Origin: Planctomycetota bacterium
Lineage (GTDB): Bacteria; Planctomycetota; Planctomycetia; Isosphaerales; Isosphaeraceae
Reading direction: 5' to 3'
NCBI GenBank assembly: GCA_021807585.1
Contig: JAKBCQ010000127.1
Span: forward strand, 1-7,097
DNA: 7,097 bases
Shown here: positions 1-6,097 of the stretch, piece by piece
Position numbering within the stretch: the stretch's first letter is position 1
How the letters are laid out: each line of letters begins with the position of its first letter
Position numbers and translations under genes: made by a program
The notes under the pieces: model-generated
The model's input: the letters and a program-made list of their open reading frames with translations, nothing else
What the model was told of the DNA's origin: nothing
Database searches by the model: none

Positions 1-771
1 TCGACGCACCTTGCGACCGTTCGCCTCCACTTGCTCGCGGATCCGATCCATCCCCTCGATCAACCCGTGAACCTGCTCAAGACCCCGCAACGCCTCTCGC
101 CTCGTCCGTTCCGAAGCCTCCGCCGCAGATTCGGCGTTCATCGAAATCCGATCAATCTTCTCCGCAAACGATTCGACCGTCGTCGTCGTTCGCTCCACCG
201 TCTGCGATTGATCGACGGCGCCCGATGCGATCCGATGAATCGCCAAATCGAGACCGTCAGCCCCCTCCAACACCGACTCCGACGAACGTCGATACGATTC
301 CAACAACTCGGTCAATCCGCGCCGAATCGCATCGGCTGAATCCGATCTGTTCCGCCCGAACGTCGCCCCCGCATTCTCTTTGAGCAACAACTCGATCGTC
401 GTCTCGAGCTCGCGCAGCTCGGCCGCCGCTATCTCCATCCGATTCAACTTCAATACCAAATCCTCGATCGCCAAATCGATCTCGGGAGAACCCGTCCCCG
501 CCGATTCGCCCCGCCGCAACGTGTCCGTTCGCACTCCCGAACAGAGCCGACCGAGCGCGTCATAGACACGACCCCGCAAACCGCGCAATGTCGCCTCGAC
601 CGCGATTCCCCCCAACACCGCGGCGATGATCGCTCCCAATATTCCCCCGACCGTCGTTCCCCAAAATCGCTCGCCGATAATCGTCGCCGCCCCCCCCGCG
701 AAACCCGCGGCAAGCCCGGTCCATATCCCCGCCTTGCTCTGCGCGGATCGTACGCTCGCTCCCAAACTCAT
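1..771 (-). CDS. Methyl-accepting chemotaxis protein, membrane-anchored, C-terminus cut by window edge
   Basis: The first 257 codons are visible; the gene continues past position 1. The ATG at 771-769 follows a strong GGAGG eight bases upstream, which fixes the start. Residues 15-33 and 37-57 are rich in Gly, Ala, Ile and Val and look like two membrane segments joined by only a few residues (around ERFWGTT), so there is no room for a periplasmic sensor domain. From about residue 100 the chain is helical, with heptad-like Leu, Ile and Ala spacing. Residues 185-257 (for example VDQSQTVERTTTTVESFAEK at 186-205, then repeated EA/SA/ER patterns) match the N-terminal arm of the MCP cytoplasmic coiled-coil. 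The conserved hairpin tip that contacts CheA and CheW would lie beyond the edge. By family knowledge it forms receptor-CheW-CheA signalling arrays. It lies 40 bases downstream of cheW and is probably in its operon. Family assignment is firm; the ligand is unknown. Confidence 0.85.
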   Translation of the reverse strand, partial: MSLGASVRSAQSKAGIWTGLAAGFAGGAATIIGERFWGTTVGGILGAIIAAVLGGIAVEATLRGLRGRVYDALGRLCSGVRTDTLRRGESAGTGSPEIDLAIEDLVLKLNRMEIAAAELRELETTIELLLKENAGATFGRNRSDSADAIRRGLTELLESYRRSSESVLEGADGLDLAIHRIASGAVDQSQTVERTTTTVESFAEKIDRISMNAESAAEASERTRREALRGLEQVHGLIEGMDRIREQVEANGRKVRR

Positions 772-789
772 CACTTATCCTCCATATTT

Positions 790-804
790 TAGATCAACGA
801 TCTA
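790..804. other. Hairpin between cheW and mcp
   Basis: TAGATC at 790-795 and GATCTA at 799-804 form a perfect 6-bp inverted repeat with a 3-base loop, in the 40-base gap between the cheW stop and the receptor start codon. It lies just ahead of the receptor's GGAGG. It may tune translation or RNA stability between the two genes. GATC is very common in this DNA, so chance is also possible. Confidence 0.3.
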
Positions 805-811
805 TTAAATA

Positions 812-1441
812 TCATGATTTACTGACAATGATCCGCGACGATCCGTCGCCGCCGTGATGTGCGTACGACCGTTCCACCCTCCCACGCGCCGCCAGCCAGA
901 TCTTCTCGGGATCCACCACGGTATGAACCTTCGCGCCCCGATCGAGCGAACCCGCCGCGATCGCACCCCCGTTCGGTGATCGATCGCGATCCCATCGGCT
1001 CGCGGGATCAACCACAACAGTCGTTCCCACCCGATCAATCCTTAAACACCACAAACCACGCGGAGTCTTCAGCACCACCACCGTCACCCCCGAATCGTCC
1101 TCGCCAAAACCCGCCGATACCCCGCTCGATCCCTCGAAGCGATTCCCCTCGCGATCTTCGCAGTCCGCCGGATCAAGCACCGGCGCCGCATCGCGACGAT
1201 GCGCGATCACCCCGCTGATCCCCCCCGGTCCCAGCGGAACCGGCGTCAACCGCTCCACCGTCACCACCTCCACCACATACTCAAGCGGCGCCGCGTACGC
1301 CGTCCCCAACCGATGAAACAAACACCAAGCGATCGTCGGCTCGTTCATCGCCGAAGACGCGGTCGCCTCCTCCGTTTCCGCACCGGACGGTCGCAATTCA
1401 TTCATTATTGTAGACTTATTCATATAATTGACCGATATCAT
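812..1441 (-). CDS. cheW: CheW-like chemotaxis coupling protein
   Basis: A 209-residue protein with one CheW domain at about residues 36-183. Recognisable parts are the first beta strand region WCLFHRLGTAYAAPLEYVVEVV (residues 39-60; AAPLEYVVEVV is the usual 'vpl..v.EV' element), the segment GVIAHRRDAAPVLD at 77-90 that corresponds to the family's 'GviNLRG.iiPvvDL', a second beta unit at 119-145 (VVVLK...GLWCLRIDRVG), and a final VHTVVDPEKIW at 172-182. By family knowledge CheW links receptors to the kinase CheA in the cytoplasm. The 'LRG' core is changed to 'HRR' here, keeping one arginine. A loop of about 27 residues (91-117) is acidic and Gly/Ser-rich. The start is uncertain: the ATG at 1441 lies directly after AAGGG, too close for normal use, and ATGs at 1423 and 1405 have no clear Shine-Dalgarno site. 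The 7-base gap from the upstream stop suggests translational coupling. It could instead be a CheW-domain protein specialised for one receptor. Confidence 0.85.
   Translation of the reverse strand: MISVNYMNKSTIMNELRPSGAETEEATASSAMNEPTIAWCLFHRLGTAYAAPLEYVVEVVTVERLTPVPLGPGGISGVIAHRRDAAPVLDPADCEDREGNRFEGSSGVSAGFGEDDSGVTVVVLKTPRGLWCLRIDRVGTTVVVDPASRWDRDRSPNGGAIAAGSLDRGAKVHTVVDPEKIWLAARGRVERSYAHHGGDGSSRIIVSKS
957..964. repeat. GCGATCGC octamer (one of four in the window)
   Basis: The octamer GCGATCGC, the same sequence as the cyanobacterial HIP1 element, occurs at 957-964, 1834-1841, 4219-4226 and 4796-4803. By chance about 0.1 copies would be expected in a window of this length with even base use. 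Three copies are inside genes and one is intergenic. They sit on a background of very frequent GATC. Confidence 0.6.
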
Positions 1442-1448
1442 CCCTTGT

Positions 1449-1907
1449 TTAAGAACTTGTTCGCTTTTCCGCCGAATCGCCGTTCGATTCCGGGGAAAAA
1501 TCCCCGGCGCCTCCCCGCGATCTCAGCGCGCGGCTGTCCAATCGACGCGCCAACTCGTCGAGCCTACGCCGGTTGTCGTCGGGATGTCGTTCCTCAACAC
1601 CGCCCCGGTCGACCACAACCCCCACAACCCCCACCGGCGGCCTGCTCGCAACGCCAGGACGGGGCGCATCGAGCGACTCGCGAGTCGAGTCGAGTCGACG
1701 AACTCCAATTCGGTCCGTACCAGGCGAAGACGCCGTCGACCCGTTCCAGCGCGAACCCGCCGTCGCTCGCGAATCGACCGAGCGATCAACCCCGCTCGCC
1801 CCGAAAACATGATCAATCAGCGCACGCAAATCGGCGATCGCCGCGAACAACGCAACGTCCGCGTCGCATTCGTCCGGATCGATCTCGCCGCCGTTCGAAA
1901 CGCTCAC
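1449..1907 (-). CDS. Unrecognised 152-residue protein at the head of the chemotaxis cluster
   Basis: I do not recognise this protein. The start is taken as the GTG at 1907-1905 because GGAGAGG lies about six bases before it; the frame stays open up to a stop near 1967, so a GTG at 1946 is possible (165 residues) but has no good Shine-Dalgarno site. The chain begins with an acidic stretch (IDPDECDADV, 9-18), then a short amphipathic helix (ALFAAIADLRALIDHVF, 19-35), a Ser/Gly/Arg-rich region likely to be disordered (36-90), a Val-rich strand-like PVGVVGVVVD (91-100), and a charged helix (RRRLDELARRLD, 113-124). There is no signal peptide or membrane segment. It ends 7 bases before cheW, so it is probably co-transcribed and may have a chemotaxis role, but that is inferred only from position. 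No cheR, cheB or cheD motif is seen. Confidence 0.6.
   Translation of the reverse strand: MSVSNGGEIDPDECDADVALFAAIADLRALIDHVFGASGVDRSVDSRATAGSRWNGSTASSPGTDRIGVRRLDSTRESLDAPRPGVASRPPVGVVGVVVDRGGVEERHPDDNRRRLDELARRLDSRALRSRGGAGDFSPESNGDSAEKRTSS
1674..1697. repeat. Palindrome plus GAGTC tandem repeat inside the 152-residue gene
   Basis: CGACTCGCGAGTCG at 1674-1687 is a perfect 14-bp palindrome, and from 1683 GAGTC is repeated three times in tandem. It lies in the low-complexity, probably disordered middle of the coding region, where Ser, Arg and Asp codons made of TCG, CGA and GAC favour such patterns. It is probably a by-product of codon bias. Confidence 0.5.
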
Positions 1908-2093
1908 AGGTCGCCTCTCCGAATTCCACCAACCGACCACGCCCACGGTCGATCCGCTGGAAGTCTAGGACAACCTTCCCACTCACGAGCCCAAATTTTT
2001 CTCGATCGCACCCCCCCAGGCGCCATCGAACTCCAAGACGAATGATCGTCGAAATCCATCGATCTCAACGATCACCACGATTCGCCGGTCGGC
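1908..2093. other. Gap between glgX and the chemotaxis genes
   Basis: These 186 bases separate the glgX stop from the next minus-strand start. I see no gene, no strong hairpin followed by a T-run that would mark glgX termination, and no convincing -35/-10 pair. A run of seven C on the plus strand at 2011-2017 is the only striking feature. The size of the gap suggests the chemotaxis genes have their own promoter, but I cannot place it. Confidence 0.4.
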
Positions 2094-4262
2094 TCATTCC
2101 TCCGAAACAAGAACGATCAACGATCTCGGCCCCAATTGATACCTCGAACCCACCGCGACGATCGGCCCAAGATCAAGATCGCGCGCGTCGTCGGGTGAAG
2201 CGAGCGACGTATCCACCGTCAACCGCCATCGACGACCCGACGGCGAACTCGGAATCGTGAATTCCAGCGGTTTCCAATACGCCGACATCGCGATGTAAAG
2301 ATCGCGATCAATCACCCCAGGCGGATCGCACCGACGACCGTCATACGCAAGCGCGATCGACCGGCTGAATCCCGAAAAATCGGGCTTGCAAGGCTCGACC
2401 CCGTGCCATACCACGTCGGGCGTCGGACCCGATCCGGGCCGATTCACAAACGAGGCTCGACGCAACACCGGATGCCGCATCCGAAGCGCAATCATCTTCT
2501 TGGTGAACAGGAGAAATTCGGCGTTCTTCTCGACAAACGTCCAATCAACCCAGCTCGTCTTATTATCCTGACACCACGCGTTATTGTTGCCGCTCTGAGT
2601 GCGCAAAAACTCGTCACCGGCAAGCAACATCGGCGTCCCCTGCGAAAGCATCAACGTCGCAATCAAATTCCGCGCCTGCCTGCTCCGCAACGCCGAAATC
2701 GACGCGTCGTCGGTCGGCCCCTCGACCCCGCAATTCCAGCTCAAATTCTCGTTCATCCCGTCGCGATTGTTCTCGCCGTTCGCATGATTGTGCTTTTGAT
2801 TGTACGAAACCAGATCGTTGAGCGTGAACCCGTCGTGACACGTGATGAAATTGATCGAACACCGCGGATTCTGCCCCGCAAACACATCGTCGCTGCCGCA
2901 CAGCCGAGTCGCCAACGAAGAAACCGCCCCCGCGTCGCCGCGCCAAAATCGCCTCACATCATCACGAAACCGTCCGTTCCACGCCGACCACCGCGGCCCC
3001 CCCGGAAACGAACCCAATTGATAAAGACCCGCCGCGTCCCAAGGCTCCGCGATCAACTTCACATCCCGCAAAATCGGCTCCTCACCGATCCGCTCGATCA
3101 CCGGAGGATTGATCAACACCCGCCCCTTCTCATCCCTCCCCAACACCGAAGCCAAATCAAACCGAAAACCGTCGACTCCCGCCTCGGCCACTTTATGATT
3201 TAAAAATGTCAAAATAAGCCCACGAACCACGGGATGATTGCCGTTGAACGTGTTGCCGCATCCCGAAAAATTGAGATAATCCCCTCTGTCGTCGAGCATG
3301 TAATACAGATCGTTGTCGAGCCCCCTAAAACTGTACGTATGGCCGTGCTCGTTCCCCTCGGCGGTATGGTTGAACACCACGTCAAGGATCACCTCGATCC
3401 CCGCCTGATGAAATTCGTGCACCATCTTACAAAACTCGGCCCACGCCGAAGCGCCCGCGGGATTGCTCGCATAAGCGGCCTTCGGCGCCGCGAACGCCAC
3501 CGTGTTATAACCCCAAAGATTGCGCAGCTTCTCACCCGTAATAGGATTGACGAATGGACAATCGTTTTCGTCAAACTCATCGATCGGCAACAACTCGACC
3601 GCGGTCACCCCCAACCCTCTGAGATACGGGATCTTCTCGGTCAACCCCGCGAACGTTCCCGGATGCATAACCCCCGACGACGAATCGACCGTAAATCCAC
3701 GCACATGCAATTCATAAATCAACGAATCCTCCCGCGCGATCCGCGGCGAGATATCGTCGGGATGCCGGTACGACCGCGATTTGGTCGCGAGCCCGCGTCG
3801 CCGAACCCCGCACGGAAAGCCCCACACCTGCCCGCACGAAAGCGACCGCGCCAGCGGATCAATCAACACCGTCGACGGATCGTATCGATGCCGGCCCCCC
3901 GTCGGCCCGTCGACGCGATACCCGTAACAGAACTCGTCGGGAAGACCCTCTACCTGCAAATGCCAGATGTCTCCCGTCCGATAACGCAACGGATCGATCG
4001 GAATCTCGGTCTCGCTGTCCCGCCGGCAAGGCTTGGAAAGAACCAGCCAAACCGCGGTCGCATGACGACAAATCAACGCGAAATTGATCCCCACTGGGGT
4101 CCGGGTCGTCCCCACAGGTAACGGTTGACCGCGTCGAATAAACAGCGGCTCACCGTCAAACTCATACATCCGCGCCGTCTCCAACGAACGACCGTCGACC
4201 TCGATCGTCTCGACCTCGGCGATCGCCGTTTCTCGATAATCCCCGCCATACTTTACCGACAT
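2094..4262 (-). CDS. glgX: Glycogen debranching enzyme (GlgX/isoamylase type, GH13)
   Basis: A complete 722-residue protein, close to the usual 650-720 for this family. It hydrolyses alpha-1,6 branches of glycogen or phosphorylase-trimmed limit dextrins in the cytoplasm. Domains in order: an N-terminal beta-sandwich of the CBM48 type (about 50-150, with YGYRVDGP at 113-120 and RYDPSTVLIDPLA at 126-138), then the GH13 barrel (about 180-600). The conserved barrel regions are DVVFNHT (294-300), GFRFD with nucleophile Asp369, LIAEPWD with acid/base Glu406, and TCHDGFTLNDL with Asp477 as the third catalytic carboxylate. NHANGENNRDG (492-502) and NNNAWCQDN (559-567) are further signatures of GlgX-type enzymes. 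A small beta domain ends the chain. All three catalytic residues are present, so it should be active. The ATG at 4262-4260 follows a purine-rich GGGAGGGAAGAG, which supports this start. An isoamylase with wider substrate range cannot be excluded. No other glycogen gene is in the window. Confidence 0.95.
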   Translation of the reverse strand: MSVKYGGDYRETAIAEVETIEVDGRSLETARMYEFDGEPLFIRRGQPLPVGTTRTPVGINFALICRHATAVWLVLSKPCRRDSETEIPIDPLRYRTGDIWHLQVEGLPDEFCYGYRVDGPTGGRHRYDPSTVLIDPLARSLSCGQVWGFPCGVRRRGLATKSRSYRHPDDISPRIAREDSLIYELHVRGFTVDSSSGVMHPGTFAGLTEKIPYLRGLGVTAVELLPIDEFDENDCPFVNPITGEKLRNLWGYNTVAFAAPKAAYASNPAGASAWAEFCKMVHEFHQAGIEVILDVVFNHTAEGNEHGHTYSFRGLDNDLYYMLDDRGDYLNFSGCGNTFNGNHPVVRGLILTFLNHKVAEAGVDGFRFDLASVLGRDEKGRVLINPPVIERIGEEPILRDVKLIAEPWDAAGLYQLGSFPGGPRWSAWNGRFRDDVRRFWRGDAGAVSSLATRLCGSDDVFAGQNPRCSINFITCHDGFTLNDLVSYNQKHNHANGENNRDGMNENLSWNCGVEGPTDDASISALRSRQARNLIATLMLSQGTPMLLAGDEFLRTQSGNNNAWCQDNKTSWVDWTFVEKNAEFLLFTKKMIALRMRHPVLRRASFVNRPGSGPTPDVVWHGVEPCKPDFSGFSRSIALAYDGRRCDPPGVIDRDLYIAMSAYWKPLEFTIPSSPSGRRWRLTVDTSLASPDDARDLDLGPIVAVGSRYQLGPRSLIVLVSEE

Positions 4263-4468
4263 CGCTCTTCCCTCCCTCTCCCGTCGTCATTCGCCCCGAC
4301 ACACCGACCCACTCTCGACCCGATCGCCTAATAACTCAGGTCAATCCCGGCCCGATTCTCTTTCCAACCCACTCCCCATCCTACACCGTCATCACGTCCC
4401 GCGCAGCCGGTTTCTCGCCGTCTCTTCACCAGTCTATCAAATTCCAACAAAAAATCCATGCATCCATA

Positions 4469-4497
4469 GTGACAATCCCTGGATCGTGCCCTACAGT
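4469..4497 (+). promoter_or_regulatory. Candidate sigma-70-type promoter for the small RHH-like gene
   Basis: GTGACA at 4469-4474 matches five of six bases of the TTGACA -35 box. After an exact 17-base spacer, TACAGT at 4492-4497 matches four of six bases of the TATAAT -10 box. It would start transcription near 4504, giving a leader of about 48 bases before the ATG at 4552. This is motif-based only; promoter rules in this lineage are poorly known. Confidence 0.45.
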
Positions 4498-4504
4498 TAA
4501 AAAG

Positions 4505-4515
4505 GTCAAGGTGAC
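4505..4515. promoter_or_regulatory. Candidate operator (short inverted repeat)
   Basis: GTCA-AGG-TGAC is a short inverted repeat starting eight bases after the proposed -10 box, at the expected transcription start. Ribbon-helix-helix repressors often bind short inverted repeats in their own promoters, so this is a reasonable autoregulation site. The arms are only 4 bp, so the evidence is weak. Confidence 0.25.
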
Positions 4516-4551
4516 ACAAGCCAAAGTGAACCGAGTTCGGGAGGAACACCC

Positions 4552-4737
4552 ATGGTGAATTCGACTGGGGAATTGGCGGTGACGCTATCTTCGGATCTGT
4601 TTGCGCATTTGCGGTTGGAGGCGCGACGGCTAAGAGTGCCGATGCGTTGGCTCGTCGCTTCAATGGTTTTGGATACGTTCGAACCCAAAATCGAGTTCGA
4701 ACTGGAATCCGCCGAGCCGCACGCGGCGCTCGCTTGA
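4552..4737 (+). CDS. Small ribbon-helix-helix-like protein, possible DNA-binding regulator
   Basis: A 61-residue protein with a clear Shine-Dalgarno site (GGGAGG at 4539-4544, seven bases before the ATG). The layout fits the ribbon-helix-helix fold of CopG/Arc/MetJ-type regulators: a short strand (ELAVTLSSD, 7-15), a first helix (LFAHLRLEARRLR, 16-28), a turn at Val29-Pro30, and a second helix (MRWLVASMVLDTF, 31-43), then an acidic tail (44-61). Proteins of this fold act as dimers and insert the strand into the DNA major groove, often repressing their own gene. No toxin gene follows, so an antitoxin role is not supported by context; the next 540 bases lack a convincing gene. It diverges from glgX and might control that gene or itself, which is inference. 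The family match is by pattern only and the strand has fewer basic residues than many RHH proteins. Confidence 0.65.
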   Translation: MVNSTGELAVTLSSDLFAHLRLEARRLRVPMRWLVASMVLDTFEPKIEFELESAEPHAALA

Positions 4738-5242
4738 CCAAATGTCGTTGATTCACATAACATGCTCATTAAACCACTCCGCGAGCGCTCGCAGCGCGAT
4801 CGCTCCCCGGCCTCGGTTTTGAAGAATAGCTTCGCCGGTTCCGCGCCGCGACGGCCCCTTCGATCCGCCGCGGCGATCTTCATTTAATCGGCCGCACTTC
4901 AATCAAAAGGCTATCCGGATTCTCCCTCGGCCTCGCCGGCCTCCCGATGATCTTGTTTTCATATCCGCGTGTTCGGATATCTTAGGTATGCGTATGTTTT
5001 ATCATACATTCTTATTTCTCAGGGGGGCGAACCGCCGTGTGAGCCTCTTTTCAAAATCGCCTCTGGAGGCGTGATAATCATCTTCGTGAGAATGGATCAT
5101 ACCAAGACCGACTGCGGGAGCGGGGAACGACACTCAATTTGAAGCTTCATCCTCGATCACCCCTAAAAATGTTCCACACTTCCCGACCGGCCTCCGACAA
5201 CTCGTCGAATTGCGTAGGGATCGACCATATGGGCGCCGCTCG
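4738..5242. other. Gene-poor stretch with several inverted repeats
   Basis: I see no supported gene here on either strand. Inverted repeats in order: a perfect 12-bp palindrome GCGAGCGCTCGC (4781-4792); a 7-bp GC-only stem CGCCGCG/CGCGGCG (4844-4850 with 4869-4875), followed by a T-rich ATCTTCATTT that could act as a weak terminator of the small upstream gene; ATATCCG/CGGATAT (4961-4967 with 4974-4980); and CGCCTC/GAGGCG (5058-5063 with 5066-5071). The part from about 4950 to 5030 is AT-rich and could hold a promoter for the rightward genes, but no clear -35/-10 pair stands out. Very short ATG frames at 4988-5074 (28 codons) and about 5093 (16 codons) have no good ribosome site. Confidence 0.5.
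4844..4875 (+). terminator. Possible terminator after the small RHH-like gene
   Basis: A GC-only 7-bp stem (CGCCGCG at 4844-4850 with CGCGGCG at 4869-4875), with an 18-base loop, is followed by ATCTTCATTT. It lies about 105 bases after the upstream stop codon. The long loop and interrupted T-run make it a weak intrinsic terminator at best. Confidence 0.25.
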
Positions 5243-5275
5243 ACTCGATTGAAACGATCAACAATCGAGTGGAGG
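5243..5275 (+). promoter_or_regulatory. Hairpin abutting a Shine-Dalgarno site
   Basis: ACTCGATTG (5243-5251) and CAATCGAGT (5262-5270) form a perfect 9-bp stem with a 10-base loop. GGAGG (5271-5275) begins at the very next base and is followed five bases later by the ATG at 5281. A stem placed so tightly against the ribosome site could control access to it. Candidate only; no known riboswitch class is recognised. Confidence 0.4.
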
Positions 5276-5280
5276 GATTC

Positions 5281-5442
5281 ATGCCGAGAAGAATCATCGT
5301 AAGTCACGTCCAGTTCATGATTTTCTCAAGAATCTCGGAAAACTTTGACGGTATTTTGTCGAACTCGACCCGCGAGACTCGAATACCTTATGGCGGAATC
5401 CCACGGGATAGATGCTCGACCAAGCAACTCCGAGGTCGTTGA
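5281..5442 (+). CDS. Possible 53-residue protein, unrecognised
   Basis: An ATG with an excellent GGAGG at 5271-5275 (five-base spacing) opens a 53-codon frame ending in TGA at 5440-5442. The product starts MPRRIIVSHVQFMIFSRIS, a basic start followed by a moderately hydrophobic stretch, then becomes polar and Ser/Arg-rich and ends with a basic KQLRGR. I do not recognise it. The start signal is better than for most ORFs of this size, but the Ser/Arg-rich tail is what any frame would give in this TCG- and CGA-rich DNA. Alternatives are a leader peptide for the genes at 5663 onward, a decayed gene start that once continued into another frame, or a chance ORF behind a real regulatory hairpin. It precedes the Cys-rich gene by 220 bases on the same strand. 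Confidence 0.35.
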   Translation: MPRRIIVSHVQFMIFSRISENFDGILSNSTRETRIPYGGIPRDRCSTKQLRGR

Positions 5443-5662
5443 GAAGAATCGAGAGCGAGTTCGTGATACTCTGGTAACCGTCGATCGATTCTCCAGTCAT
5501 CGATCGACCAAGAAGTGTTTGACAATCCGCGAGTCGAGTCGATCCGTGAGAATGAAACGCATACCGCTCCGAGCGATTTCATACGTCTCAAATCGACCGG
5601 AACAATTGATTCTGATCGACCATACAAGAACAGGAATTTGATCAATCGAGAAGAAGAGGATC
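5443..5662. other. Gap ahead of the Cys-rich protein gene
   Basis: Open frames cross this region, including an 82-codon frame from the ATG at 5390, but their starts lack ribosome sites and their products have only the Ser/Arg/Asp/Ile bias of the local DNA. TTGACA at 5519-5524 matches a -35 box exactly, yet no acceptable -10 box lies 16-18 bases after it. The last 49 bases (5614-5662) resemble the leader of the 53-codon ORF: both have GATCGACCATA, then GATCAA and ATCGAG, then a purine-rich ribosome site. Confidence 0.4.
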
Positions 5663-6097
5663 ATGACGACGATTTTCAAAACGATCGGATCGTTCTCATT
5701 CATGATGATCGCCATGATCATCGCCGCTCGTTGTCTCTTCGGAGCGCAGAATTACACTCTCACTCCTGGAAATTGCGCGACGAACCAATCGTGCACAAAA
5801 TGTTTCATCAACGCCGATAAGAACGGTAACTGTATCGCGGTTAAGTATTCATATTCAACGATGTCTTCAATGAGTACCAAAACCTGTTCGTATGTCTCGA
5901 CCGCGGGATCAAAGTCGTCCTGCACCGACACGGGATCGGTAAACGACGTTCAAGCATGCTCGGCCGCCGGGACCGGTTGGATCTGCGGAAAAGCCGTGAA
6001 TTATCAATGCAATTATACCAGTAATTGCATTTGCGGATCAAAAGGCGGGTATAAATATACAGGAAATTACCTTTACGCGGCCGCGACTTGCATGTGA
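5663..6097 (+). CDS. Small secreted Cys-rich protein, unrecognised
   Basis: A complete 144-residue protein. The ATG at 5663 follows AAGAAGAGGATC, whose GAAG/GAGG supports this start. The N-terminus has Lys6 and a hydrophobic run (about 8-22, rich in Ile, Met, Phe and Ala), as expected for a Sec signal peptide; cleavage could fall near Ala22 or Ala28. Cys24 is not in a good lipobox because Arg precedes it, so a lipoprotein is unlikely. The predicted mature part has 12 cysteines in about 116 residues (38, 44, 47, 57, 75, 87, 99, 108, 116, 122, 124, 143), including CTKC (44-47) and CIC (122-124). An even number suggests up to six disulfides in a compact extracytoplasmic domain. The rest is rich in Ser, Thr, Gly, Asn and Tyr. 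No heme site (CxxCH) or enzyme motif is seen. It is followed after 43 bases by an exported LolA-like protein, so the two may act together outside the inner membrane. Function is unknown. Confidence 0.8.
   Translation: MTTIFKTIGSFSFMMIAMIIAARCLFGAQNYTLTPGNCATNQSCTKCFINADKNGNCIAVKYSYSTMSSMSTKTCSYVSTAGSKSSCTDTGSVNDVQACSAAGTGWICGKAVNYQCNYTSNCICGSKGGYKYTGNYLYAAATCM

Larger units (their letters stand above)
4263..4551. promoter_or_regulatory. Divergent intergenic region between glgX and the small RHH-like gene
   Basis: These 289 bases separate two genes that point away from each other, so both promoters should lie here. The plus-strand promoter can be proposed at 4469-4497. For glgX on the minus strand I see only the purine-rich Shine-Dalgarno stretch at about 4267-4280 and no convincing -35/-10 pair. 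Minus-strand reading frames across this stretch and the 61-codon gene lack a start signal and are treated as shadows. Confidence 0.55.

Noticed and set aside
1199..2260. A 353-codon plus-strand frame over the chemotaxis genes
   Set aside because: Its product is mostly Arg, Pro and Ser and is the antisense shadow of cheW, the 152-residue gene and the end of glgX.
2403..4121. Long plus-strand frames of 266 and 295 codons inside glgX
   Set aside because: They lie opposite a glgX gene with every catalytic motif intact, and are rich in Arg and Pro as expected for the reverse strand of GC-rich coding DNA.
4328..4883. Two minus-strand frames (142 and 125 codons) across the small RHH-like gene and its upstream region
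   Set aside because: They have no ribosome site at their starts, have low-complexity composition, and lie opposite a gene with a clear start signal.
4988..5074. A 28-codon ATG frame starting MRMFYHTFLFL
   Set aside because: It has no proper ribosome site and no conserved feature; its hydrophobic start reflects the AT-rich patch.
5519..5524. Perfect TTGACA as a -35 box for the Cys-rich gene
   Set aside because: No hexamer resembling TATAAT is found 16-18 bases downstream, so it was not called a promoter.
1679..5542. An identical 15-mer CGCGAGTCGAGTCGA at 1679-1693 and 5528-5542
   Set aside because: It is a low-complexity GAGTC/TCGA repeat common in this DNA, with no flanking similarity, so it is not evidence of an attachment site or mobile element.
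5345..5641. A 98-codon plus-strand frame starting with TTG (internal ATG at 5390)
   Set aside because: Neither start has a Shine-Dalgarno site, the product shows only the Ser/Arg/Asp bias of the local DNA, and it overlaps the 53-codon ORF, which has a much better start signal.
5663..6097. Lipoprotein status for the Cys-rich protein through Cys24
   Set aside because: Arg occupies the position just before the cysteine, which does not fit the lipobox consensus of small residues.
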